Part shown: in pieces, positions 55,651 through 64,000 of the stretch
How positions within the stretch are numbered: position 1 is the first letter of the stretch
Layout: every line of letters starts with the position of its first letter
Assembly (NCBI GenBank): GCA_019828595.1
Contig: JAHQRK010000005.1
Span: forward strand, 2,170,001 to 2,234,000
Source of the DNA: Aphanomyces cochlioides
Lineage: Eukaryota; Oomycota; Saprolegniomycetes; Saprolegniales; Verrucalvaceae
Reading direction: 5' to 3'
Length of the DNA stretch: 64,000 bases
Program-made: the position numbers and the translations under genes
The notes under the pieces: model-generated
Database searches by the model: none
The model's input: the letters and a program-made list of their open reading frames with translations, nothing else
What the model was told of the DNA's origin: nothing

Positions 55651-55971
55651 TTTTATTCGTGATCTTCTTCGCGACGGCCGCTCAATGTTTGAAGTAGAGC
55701 AAGCTGTTCAATCAGTTAGCTTACGGTAGCTTGTAAAAGACAGTTTTGATACATATATGTTTGTCTCCAAAACTCTAACACAGACGCCTTTATCGATTCA
55801 CGCCAGAGGACTGCACTTGAAGATTCCGAGTCCTCACAACTTTGACTTTTCCATTTAGTCTCACATGCCAATGGTATCGTGTCTGCACTTCGTTGAAGAT
55901 TGTTCACCAAGTTGTGCAATACACAACATCCAATAATCCAGTCGCACACAGTTGCAACGTCGCGCGGCTTT
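55651..55971 (-). repeat. Right arm of a 321-bp inverted duplication
   Basis: Reverse complement of 54190-54510. It encodes a second, headless copy of the transposase C-terminus (77 codons, minus strand). The two arms enclose the accessory ORF (loop about 1,140 bp). Confidence 0.9.
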
Positions 55972-57096
55972 TTTCGTTTTTTTATTACAGAAATAAAAGC
56001 GAGCCAAAAAATTTAAAGCGAGAGCTTTGATTACCACTATTTATTCTTTATCAAAGGGCAAGAGGATAACTTATCCGTTAGCGACAAGTAGTGGGTCAAA
56101 AGACTAGCGGGTGATATCTTCGCCACCACATGGAATCTATAGTCATCGATGACATTGCTACAAAGAAGAAAGAAAACGTAGTTCACTTAGGCTCATGACA
56201 TCGCACAACGAAGCTACATGGTTGAATCCTGCACAGTTCAAAATGTCAAATTTTAAGGAAAACTGGATGCGACATATTGTGAGTCATACAACCACAGTGC
56301 TGCGATCTGAAGCGCTATTTGCATCATCCAAGGATACCAAGCAATTGGCATTCATATTTTCAGCTGATTGTGTTGTGAAACGCGACTTCAAAGCATTTTT
56401 AAGAGTGTCTTTCGAGTATTCTAATTTTCCTTTTCTCCTCTAAAAAAATATCATTCCAAACTTTTATCTTGAGTTTTGTATGTGAAAGCTGTCTTCCTCA
56501 ACTTTGGCACATGAGGGAATAAGAATGATCTAAAAATACCTCAGAATTCGTGAGAATTGAATGATTATATTTTACAAGTTTCAAGCCAATCAGACGTCTT
56601 GAAGTATCTCATTTTTGACCTCTTGCATCTTTTCCAATCAAAGTTTTTGTATACAGTTCGACCCACAATGTGTCGCTGACTGATATTTCTATTTACAAGT
56701 TCATACTATTGAGTAATTTTATTCACAAGATTTAAATATATTTTTAAGAATAAGTAATTTTTTGAGGATATCTACACGAGGGTGTTCTCTATCGATTCGA
56801 CATCACTTCTGCGGTATTCAGGGACGAGAATAGTCAAGCAAATTCGACCTTTGTCTTCGACGGTGGACAGACCCAGTGCTTCGACGTAACAATGCTTGGT
56901 TGTCATATGTGCAGCCTCGATTGGTATCTTTCCATTCCACTGAGATCTCGTGTTGATTACGAACCAAAATATTTTGATAGTCACCGTCAACTTTACTACT
57001 TACTTTACTGTCAACTATACAGTAAACTTTATTGTTAACTTAACCAGATGCCTTTTTCCATTCCGTTGATTGGAAGCACCTTGACCACGAGCAAAC
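55972..57096. other. Noncoding region upstream of prefoldin 2
   Basis: A/T-rich with no recognisable gene. A plus-strand frame of 82 codons (56195-56443) has no identifiable motif. The last 100 bp should hold the PFDN2 promoter; repeated TTTACTGT/ACAGTAAACTT blocks near 56995-57040 form a short repetitive run. Confidence 0.4.
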
Positions 57097-57438
57097 ATGG
57101 CGGAACCACAACTGAATGAGCAGCAAGTTATCGCAACGTACAAAGGCATGCGCAATGAAGTGCGCCAACTCGCAGAAAAGCTGGCCGAACTCGAGCTAGA
57201 GTTTAATGAACATCAACGCGTCGCTGAAACTCTCAACTCGTACGATGGACAACGACGAGCATTTCGAATGGTAGGCGGTGTGCTTGTCGAACGAACTGTC
57301 GCGGAAGTGTCGCCTGCAGTCGTGAGCAATGCCCAAGGGATTGAAAAGGTCATGACTCAAGTATCCGATTTATTAAAGCAAAAGGAAGCCGCTGCCAATG
57401 CTTGGCAAGCCAAGTACAATATTCGGGCGCAGTCGTAA
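57097..57438 (+). CDS. PFDN2: Prefoldin subunit 2
   Basis: 113 codons, single exon, ATG at 57097. It has the full length and pattern of the beta-class prefoldin subunit: an N-terminal helix (QQVIATYKGMRNEVRQLAEKLAELELE), the EHQRVAETL block, the hairpin region with FRMVGGVLVERTVAEVSP, and a C-terminal coiled-coil helix. As part of the hetero-hexameric prefoldin it hands unfolded actin and tubulin to the cytosolic chaperonin CCT. The stop is 9 bp from the convergent stop of the TSC1-like gene. Confidence 0.95.
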   Translation: MAEPQLNEQQVIATYKGMRNEVRQLAEKLAELELEFNEHQRVAETLNSYDGQRRAFRMVGGVLVERTVAEVSPAVVSNAQGIEKVMTQVSDLLKQKEAAANAWQAKYNIRAQS

Positions 57439-57447
57439 TGTTGAGTT

Positions 57448-60400
57448 TTACCGCTTATCATATACAAATACACTTTTTGTACATGCTGGGCTTAATATCA
57501 AGTGTTTCCTTGTGACGATCTCGGCAATGATCCAACGATACGACGCTGCAGGTGTATGGACCATCAGAATTGAACCAGCATGCAGTTCTCCTACCTGCAA
57601 AGCAATGTTGATTGCTTTGGCATGTTCGTACTTCGAGGTGGCTTGCTTTAGCTTAGCTTCGGCAATTCCTTGATGTCGCTCCAACATGGTTTTGAGTGAT
57701 TGGAGTGCATGGTCCTAGAAATGACATGAAATCACACACGACACGATATGCAACCTTTTGTTTTAATGTTTTCTCCAGCTCAATGACCCTGTAGTCGTCG
57801 TTTGTATCACTGAGCGGTGGTGTTTTCTCTGTCCTTTTGTCATGCGCTGCCTTTTCCAACGCATTGCTCCATCTTCGTTTGAGATCTTGTATTTCTTGTT
57901 CATATCTTTGCTCGACGCGCGCGATTTCAGTAATGTGGAATGCGTCCCACTGAGATAATTTCTACACAGGCTTATACCAAGAATATCATTCGAATCATGC
58001 TTTACCGTCTCGATGACTCGGCATTTTTCGTTCATGTTGTTTGCTTCCTGGATGGAAGACGCCTGGTTTTGAATTACGCCTTCCAAATGCATGCCGTACG
58101 CTGTTTGCTTGTGCAAATCCTTCTCCATTTTCTCCAATTTTGTCTCGAGGGTGCGCAGTTGAGACTGTAGCTCCATGTTTTGTTCGCTCAAGAGTTTTCG
58201 ATCTGAAGCGTACTTGTCAAGTCGCAGCTATGGGGTATCACTGTAACGAGAGAAAATTTGATTTCAAGCCATACCTGCACTTTTCCATCCCATTTTTTTC
58301 TCTCCTTTTCAAACGCCTTAACTTGCTCCCGTTGAGCGTGTAATCTTTTATGCAAATTGCTTGAGATTTCTTTTTCGGCTGTTAGATCTCGCTGGATGGC
58401 CCATTCTTTGGGTTGCCATTCTCCCATTAACTGGATTTCTGCCTGCAATCGATGCAATGTCGATCTCAAGTCATCAGCTGCATGCTCTTGCGCCCTGCTC
58501 GTTAATGGATGTATCCATTGTACTTCCGATGGGCTGTTTTTGTCGTTTGTAGAAGCGTGCAACGATAACCACTCAACGTATGCATGGAAATTTTGGCGGT
58601 TTATGCCATCTTCATGGATAAGACCAGGATGCAATCGAATTTGGAGGAATAGTGCTTGGACAATCGATGGATTCATTCCTGCTTGTTCGTCGTGGAAAAA
58701 CCTCAAGCAATTCCAGGGGCTGATGGCATACATGCTTCGAAAGCAAAAAGACAGCAAACCTTGTAGACTGTGCACAATCGTCAGTTGTGTATGCGATGTC
58801 GCAATAAATGTTGCTCCGAGCGATCTCAACATTCCATCTTCAAACGAGCCAAATAACCCTATGATTTCGTTGTCTTGACAGTCTCCAGTATCTTGCGCCC
58901 GCTCAACCGAATGAAAGGCAGGCGTAGTGCCCTCAAGGTTATCTCGAGCCTCTTCAGAATAACGACGACTCTGAATGGAAACATCTAAATGAGTTTGACG
59001 ACTTGGCGTTCCAATCCATGGAAATATTCGCTTTGTTGTTGTAAATTGAAGTGCTCCAATAAATGTTTGATGTCTTGAGGGTAGTTTTGATGTTCCGGGT
59101 GATTGAATGTCATAGAACGATACATCAATGCGTACGATGCATTCATTTGGGTCCAATGTTAAGACATGCTTGGTTGCAAATGCGTCCATATGAACATGAG
59201 TGTCGCCATGTAGTCCCAGTGATGTGACGACGCCAAATCCTACTTAGACATTCATAAGAGATCGTTGACATTGACTTCAAATTGTACCATTTTGCACCGT
59301 TAAGCGCATCGCTCGAATTGCGTGGTCTCCAGAGGTAGCACTGGTTGGACCCATCCATAACTCAACTTGTTGGATACGACAGCCATCTGGCGGATTGTCA
59401 TCGAAATTTGCGGAAGGAGAAATTGGCGGCAGACGGAATCGCCCGAGAGATTGAGAACTTGGGCTCAAATGGCTCAAGAAGTGTGCGAATGAGCTTTGAA
59501 TTTGCTCCACATTCAAGAGAGGGAGATGGCTAGCAAGTTTGGATGCAAATGGCACTACACGTTCTGGTAGCTCTTGAGAAGAAGATTTGCCTTGGCTGTC
59601 AATCTGACGCTCTTCTGAGCATATTAAAACAGCCTGACGCAAAATGAGAAGAACATCTTGCTCATAGGGAAGCATATCGCGACAGGCAAGTGGTAGTAAG
59701 AGAGACAGGAACCACAGTGAAACAGTTGCAAAAGCCATTCCTTCAGAGGACTTTGCCAAGTCGAGCATGAATGACCATAAAGTACTTGACAGAAAGGCTT
59801 GCATGTCATACTTTGGCAAAATCTGGCCTAGGATAGCACACACGCATAGGTATCGATGCAATAATGGAATGGGGTCCAGACGAGAATTGCGCTTCAAGGA
59901 AGCTTCCAATGCATAGTAGAAAATCATTGGTTTCACCTTCGCGACAGCCTGCAATGCAAGCAATTCTACGCTTAGTTCATCAATGCTAAATGACTGTGAA
60001 AATTGGTGCAGCACGGCATCCACGAGTTGTTGAACTAATCCATTTGCATAGTCGAAGGCGTCGGATATCTGTAATTCGCTGAGAAACAAGCATGCCGAGG
60101 TTAAAAATCGTTCCAAACTTGATAGAAGCTCTGAACAGGTAGATTTGCCACTCTGGTCGAGAGCAAGGGATCCCCAAGCAGTAATAACAGATCTGGCCTG
60201 TCGTCTATTCGGAAAATCCATCGTTCGTATGGCTTCAAGCAACGCAAGGCCGAGTTTGAAAAACGCGATGCATTCTTCATCAATCAAGTCCATGGTTTTA
60301 AGTGTTTCATACGATGGAGCACTCAAATACTCTTCAGAACTCGAACCGGACGAAGATGATGACTCGGACTCAGACTCGGAGTCAAACAAAGTGCTGGAAA

Positions 60401-60545
60401 GGCCAATCGTTTCAGACAATTTTTGCATGGCATAAAAGCTCGATTCAACGCTTCTTTGCATTTCTTCAGTAAATGCTTGAAGGAATGACTCGTCTACGCG
60501 TTTTCTGCGCACACATGCGACCGCTTCTTCCACAATGTCGATCAT
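57448..60545 (-). CDS. TSC1: Hamartin (TSC1)-like protein with an embedded jacalin-like domain, 5 exons
   Basis: Exons 59288-60545, 58275-59239, 58006-58227, 57755-57961, 57448-57714, with GT-AG introns of 38-48 nt and a continuous frame; about 972 aa from ATG 60545. Domains in order: a Ser/Glu-rich tract (about 55-75); HEAT-like helices (about 90-290) with hamartin-like spacing (LLHRYLCVCAILGQILP...SLWFLSLLLPL); a beta region about 390-566 with jacalin-lectin signatures (ALQFTTTKRIFPWIG, DNEIIGLFGSFEDGMLRSLG); then a hamartin-like block (SFCFRSMYAISPWNCLRFF, IRLHPGL; about 580-626); then a long coiled coil (about 670-930). Hamartin with tuberin restrains Rheb/TORC1. An alternative last intron (about 49 nt, donor after NIALQ) would give a slightly shorter C-terminus. 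The TSC1 assignment rests on pattern only. Confidence 0.68.
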
Positions 60546-60706
60546 GAACTTCGAAAATGCCAAACGATCATATTATGCGTATCTCCGGATAAAATCATTG
60601 TACGAAATTGTACATTGTCGTACAATTGAGCAAAGTACATCGTACGCACGTATGGGGCATTTTTGTTGGCAGAAACGATAGGCGGCAGAACCAAAGTGCA
60701 GCCGCC
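60546..60706. promoter_or_regulatory. Bidirectional promoter of the TSC1-like and TIM13-like genes
   Basis: 161 bp between divergent start codons. It contains a perfect inverted repeat ATTGTACGA (60597-60605) / TCGTACAAT (60618-60626) with a 12-nt spacer that itself holds another GTAC, and a TCCGGATAA motif (60584-60592) also seen upstream of BUD31. Confidence 0.5.
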
Positions 60707-61035
60707 ATGGACGAATCGAACCTTTCGCCTCAGCAAAAGAATGAAGTGATTGCACAAGTATGCGATAAGATATGGGATCTTCGATCTTGACTTATCATGT
60801 GCTATAGATCCGTGCTGAAGTCCAACAACAAGGTCTTCAAGAACTCACGCAAGCTGTCCAAGAAAAGTGTTTCAACAAGTGCATTACTCGACCCCAAGAA
60901 CGCCTTGACAGCAAGCAACAACAGTGCCTGTCACTTTGCATCGAGCGATACATCGACACTATGAAAGTTGTTTCGTCAGCGATGATGTCGCGAGGAAATC
61001 GGGTACGAGTTTCTTCATTCTGTTTGCACTTGTGA
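60707..61035 (+). CDS. TIMM13: Tim13-like small mitochondrial intermembrane-space chaperone
   Basis: Two exons (60707-60757 and 60808-61035) around a 50-nt intron; 92 aa. The twin CX3C motif of small Tim proteins is complete: KCFNKC and CLSLC separated by 14 residues. The flanking sequence (ITRPQERLDSKQQ, then RYIDTMKVVSSAMMSR) fits Tim13 better than Tim8, 9 or 10. Family members form hexamers in the intermembrane space, are oxidised by Mia40 and escort membrane-protein precursors to TIM22. A GTACGAG directly after NR could start another intron, giving a different short C-terminus. Divergent from the TSC1-like gene. Confidence 0.9.
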
Positions 61036-61407
61036 TCATATCAATAGGGCTAAACTCAATTTTGATTGTTACCTCGAGTCCAGAGGCAAATAATCTGTGA
61101 ATACATTGGATCAATGCACTGATTAGTACGAAAGGATGCCGTCTTATATCGATATAGCTCTCAACCACAGAGCAAACTCAAGATATTGCCCAATATCCAT
61201 GCGTGTGCTGCGGAGCAACACATACACGCAACATGTACTTTTATATACACTTGATAGACACATTATTGCGCACGGACGGAGTGGGCGTCGCAACAAACTT
61301 GAAAGACCCAACGATGCAATTGATACTGTTATGGAGACATGGTAGTTCACTAGAAGTGTCGTACGATATCACATCTTCAAAGCAAGTATTTCCTGGCCTT
61401 CAACAAT
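61036..61407. other. Intergenic region between convergent genes
   Basis: No gene recognised; it holds the 3' ends of the TIM13-like and eS21 genes. Confidence 0.5.
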
Positions 61408-61647
61408 TTAGTTCTTTTCTTCGGCACGGCGGACCAAGTCGGTCAAAGCCATGTCGCCTTCACCCTTGCCGCGGATGTAACCGGCCAAGGCGTACACGTC
61501 GTTTTGGCCAGTGTAGACGCCGTTGGCATCAACCTTGGCGACAGCAATTTGCACAGAGGCGTGGTCCTTGGCAGAAAGGATGCGGTTGGTCCACGAGCAC
61601 TTGCGGGGGATGTAGATATCAATGTTTTGGCCAGCTTCGTTTTGCAT
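61408..61647 (-). CDS. RPS21: 40S ribosomal protein S21 (eS21)
   Basis: 79 codons, ATG at 61647 (MQNEAGQNIDIYIPRKCSW); the open frame extends 7 codons further upstream, but the ATG start matches the usual N-terminus. Signature blocks are IYIPRKC, NRILSAKDHASVQI and a YALAGYIRGKGEGD region, and the length is normal for eS21. It is a structural component of the small ribosomal subunit. The stop faces the TIM13-like gene and the start faces BUD31. Confidence 0.95.
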   Translation of the reverse strand: MQNEAGQNIDIYIPRKCSWTNRILSAKDHASVQIAVAKVDANGVYTGQNDVYALAGYIRGKGEGDMALTDLVRRAEEKN

Positions 61648-61938
61648 CTTGGTCGATCGGGTGAACAATTCACAAATGGCCCGCTCTCTAAGCCCAATGG
61701 TTTGCGAAACCTTTATTACTTGATATATTGAATATTACGTTTAAAAGGTTTTCTCTCCATGCCCAACCAACCAGTATGTACGTTACCTGCCGTTCATACA
61801 ATCGTCAAGTATAACTCTAAAATCAAGCGTTCTTTCATGGACCAAAATAACTTGAAATTTGTATGTAATATGTCCGGATAATACCAGGTTCGATACGGAT
61901 AATCCTCCCTGTGTGGAGCTGACATCGACAGCAGCAAG
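61648..61938. promoter_or_regulatory. Bidirectional promoter of RPS21 and the BUD31-like gene
   Basis: 291 bp between divergent starts. Contains TGTCCGGATAAT (61871-61882), identical to a 12-mer near the right edge of the window (63966-63977), and a nearby ACGGATAAT. Confidence 0.4.
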
Positions 61939-62658
61939 ATGTCTCGGTTCACCAAGAAGGGTCGTCCACCACCAGGCTATGAATACATCCAACCCGTGAT
62001 GGATGCGCTTGAAAGCGAACTTCGAGAGAAGACAACAGACCCGCATGAAGGATTGCGAAAGTGTGAAGCCATGTGGCCGATCCAGCAAATCAATTGGCAA
62101 CGAAGTCGATATGTGTACGACATGTACTACAAGTACATGAAGATCAGCAAAGAAGTATACGATTATTGCTTGCGCATGAAACTCGCAGATGCAAATTTGA
62201 TTGCCAAGTGGAAAAAACCGGGCTACGAGCGATTATGTAGCACATTTGCCATCAACACAAAGAATTACAACTACGGAACTGTCAGTATTTGCCGCGTTCC
62301 AAGGCAGCAATTGGCCGATGGCCAGCTTGTTCAAGAGCGCCATTCGGGCTGTCGTGGTTGTGCTTCAGGTCCCGGTGGATACCACAACATATTTGGCAAC
62401 AAATACGGTCAATACTTAGCTGCTATTCAAATCATGCGTGAACGCCGTGGCGCTGAAGAGAGTGAAAATGTGTGGGCTCAAAATGAAGCGGACGATGTAT
62501 CAGATACTGGCGAAGACGCAGATGATGCAAATGAAGATAGTGCTGAAGACGCCAACACTGCTAAAGACGAAGATGAGGAGGAAACTAAGAGCGAACCAAC
62601 TGGCAGTGACAATGAGGAGGAGGAAGAAGAGCCTAAGGTAAAGAGACGAAAAACATAA
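61939..62658 (+). CDS. BUD31: BUD31-like (G10) splicing factor with an acidic tail and lost cysteines
   Basis: 239 codons, ATG at 61939, no intron seen. Residues 1-145 follow the BUD31/G10 family: GRPPPGYEYIQP, DPHEGLRKCEAMWPIQQI, RYVYDMYYK, YDYCLRMKLADANLIAKWKKPGYE, SICRVPRQQL and GCRGC. BUD31 is a core spliceosome protein that binds three zinc ions through a set of cysteines; here several expected ligand positions carry other residues (for example LCSTFA, GTVSIC, QERHSGCRGC). After residue about 145 a tail of roughly 90 residues follows, mostly Asp/Glu and ending in KVKRRKT, absent from ordinary family members, which end near residue 145. It could be a divergent paralogue. It is divergent from RPS21. 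Confidence 0.9.
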   Translation: MSRFTKKGRPPPGYEYIQPVMDALESELREKTTDPHEGLRKCEAMWPIQQINWQRSRYVYDMYYKYMKISKEVYDYCLRMKLADANLIAKWKKPGYERLCSTFAINTKNYNYGTVSICRVPRQQLADGQLVQERHSGCRGCASGPGGYHNIFGNKYGQYLAAIQIMRERRGAEESENVWAQNEADDVSDTGEDADDANEDSAEDANTAKDEDEEETKSEPTGSDNEEEEEEPKVKRRKT

Positions 62659-63116
62659 TGCAAATGTTTCCAGATATGTCTTGAAGCGACAAAATGCAAT
62701 GCCCTTTCAACAACGGAGTCACTTCCCTTGTTGATTGCTCGAGCTCGCTCGTTTTTCTTCGAGTTCATGAATATGCCGCACCATGATCAAAGCTTAATGG
62801 AAGAACTGCACCAGCGACGTCGTTGGTAGACTTTGTGCTGTCAGATGTGAGCACTCTCGCTTGCGCAGTCGCTAAGTGATTCCATTGTTCATACTGACGA
62901 CACGCAAAAACCATGAACCATTTTGGCGCAAAACGAAGGCATCTTCGAGACACCATGGCTAAGAGGCCAGGCTTATGTTCGCACAGAAATGTAGTGATTT
63001 AGACAAGGCACCTCCTTGCGTCAGGACGAACAGCTCAACCTGCGTGCCCTTGTCTTGAGTTGCTGGCAGGATCTGTCTAAAAATAGAATCACCAAAATCT
63101 AACGGCCAACTGGAAC
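62659..63116. other. Intergenic region
   Basis: No gene recognised in 458 bp; it contains the BUD31 3' end and the promoter of the TVP15-like gene. Confidence 0.45.
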
Positions 63117-63803
63117 ATGGGTTGGAGCGTTGGATTCAATTTTAGATTTGGCTTCTGGACTGGTGCAGTCGTTTCAGCCATTTCCGATTTGAGGTGGAAG
63201 CGCACGATGAGTACAGCCACCGCGCCAGTCTCGCCGACCAAAGCGTCGTTAGCCTCACGAATCAATGATGTCAAGAAGATGGAACTTCCCAAGGTGCTTC
63301 GCTTGATGCGATTGACCAACGTTGGCTGCTCGTTGCTTCAAATCATTGCCGGGATCACTGGTCTCACGAGTATTGTTACGTTGAACATCACGGGCGGACT
63401 CGTGTCTGTCTACGTGATCATTTTCGGTTTGCTCTTCCTCTTGTTTGAATGCCGTTTGACCAGCATGGAAACCCGAATCCGACGTAACTTCGGCTTTTTG
63501 TACTCGTACAAAGGCCGTGCCGCGTTTATTTTCTTCATCGGCTTTTTGGACTTTGGCATGAGCACGACGCTTGGGATCATTGCTGGCGTCTTCATGTGCT
63601 GCAACGCCTTGCTGAACTTGTTTGTTATGTGCCAACACCCTGAGTTCAAGTCGGGACACATCAGCGCCAGCGCCGATCCCACCGCTGGCTACACGAGTGG
63701 AAATCAAGAAGCCGCGAATTACTTGAAAGCTAACCCCAACGTGGCCATGCAAGCTAGCACGTTTGCTCTTTCCTCAGTCGCGACACAAGGTCGAGCCACA
63801 TAA
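63117..63803 (+). CDS. COPI-associated / TVP15-like four-helix membrane protein
   Basis: 228 codons; ATG at 63117 with a second in-frame ATG at 63207 (MSTATAPVS...) that may be the real start. Four hydrophobic helices lie at about residues 66-88, 92-112, 131-151 and 152-172. Between helices 2 and 3 is FECRLTSMETRIRRNFGFLYSYKGRAAFIFF, which fits the COPI_assoc (TVP15) pattern of an acidic residue after helix 2 and a GR(A/G)xFxxF start to helix 3. The N-terminus and the Ser/Ala-rich C-terminus are likely cytosolic. Family members are small Golgi membrane proteins found with COPI coat components. Confidence 0.8.
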   Translation: MGWSVGFNFRFGFWTGAVVSAISDLRWKRTMSTATAPVSPTKASLASRINDVKKMELPKVLRLMRLTNVGCSLLQIIAGITGLTSIVTLNITGGLVSVYVIIFGLLFLLFECRLTSMETRIRRNFGFLYSYKGRAAFIFFIGFLDFGMSTTLGIIAGVFMCCNALLNLFVMCQHPEFKSGHISASADPTAGYTSGNQEAANYLKANPNVAMQASTFALSSVATQGRAT

Positions 63804-64000
63804 ACGCCTCTCATCCATTCTTTCGATATATATCTTGAAAAATCCCAGACTCAATACGATATCTGCAGTATTGATCACACTTTGTTGATTTCGTGTTGCC
63901 TTGTACTCCCCTCTTTTGAGTTTCATTGATCTCGTCCCTTTGTTCCTTGGATCTCCGCATTCATCTGTCCGGATAATTAATGAAGAACTTCATAACGCAT

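Noticed and set aside
1..64000. CRISPR arrays, bacterial operons or prophage
   Set aside because: No regularly spaced short repeats were seen; spliced genes and eukaryotic transposons show that this is nuclear eukaryotic DNA.

Overview
The window looks like nuclear DNA of a compact eukaryote, most likely a saprolegnialean oomycete of the Aphanomyces/Saprolegnia type. The evidence is very short spliceosomal introns (40-50 nt in every gene that could be spliced by eye), closely packed housekeeping genes (two convergent stop codons 9 bp apart), an oomycete-style small secreted protein, and the mix of transposons. The organism assignment is an inference from sequence character; no search was run.

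There are two regimes. From 1 to about 48.5 kb the DNA is almost all transposable elements, many nested. A LINE ORF2 fragment opens the window (1-3.2 kb). It is followed by a poorly coding A/C-rich stretch, a protein with two chromodomain-like repeats (5.9-6.7 kb), a coiled-coil protein with paired Cys/His motifs (7.1-8.2 kb) and a broken chromovirus pol (8.45-10.37 kb). From 10.37 to 26.3 kb lies a head-to-tail, minus-strand array of nearly identical copies of one LINE family. The copies are A (truncated), B (5'-truncated), C (near full length, ORF1 plus ORF2), a small deleted piece D' and D (truncated), followed by an inverted, diverged ORF1 fragment. Every copy ends in the same short palindrome instead of poly(A). 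From 27 to 33 kb the DNA is mainly noncoding, with two PIF/Harbinger-type MITEs. From 33.2 to 37.1 kb is a decayed Ty1/copia element, then a pogo-like transposase fragment that was hit by another LINE copy (E, 38.0-41.3 kb) with a clear 15-bp target-site duplication. From 42.0 to 48.4 kb is a nest: a MITE inside a dispersed repeat, a piggyBac-like remnant, a Ty3/gypsy-like element with a recognisable LTR, a hAT element inserted in that gypsy reading frame, and an apparent small inversion that carries a secreted-protein gene together with half of the gypsy integrase.

From 48.8 kb onward single-copy cellular genes dominate: a calpain-7-like protease with an MIT domain (11 exons), prefoldin subunit 2, a hamartin (TSC1)-like gene, a Tim13-type mitochondrial chaperone, ribosomal protein eS21, a BUD31-like splicing factor and a COPI-associated/TVP15-like membrane protein. 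A two-ORF PIF/Harbinger transposon (53.4-56.0 kb) with a 321-bp inverted duplication interrupts the block.

The most unusual observations are the TSC1-like gene, which appears to carry a jacalin-like lectin domain inside its helical N-terminal half; the LINE tandem array with shared junction sequence and palindromic 3' end; the BUD31-like protein that lacks most zinc-ligand cysteines; and the nested hAT/gypsy/inversion structure around the secreted-protein gene.
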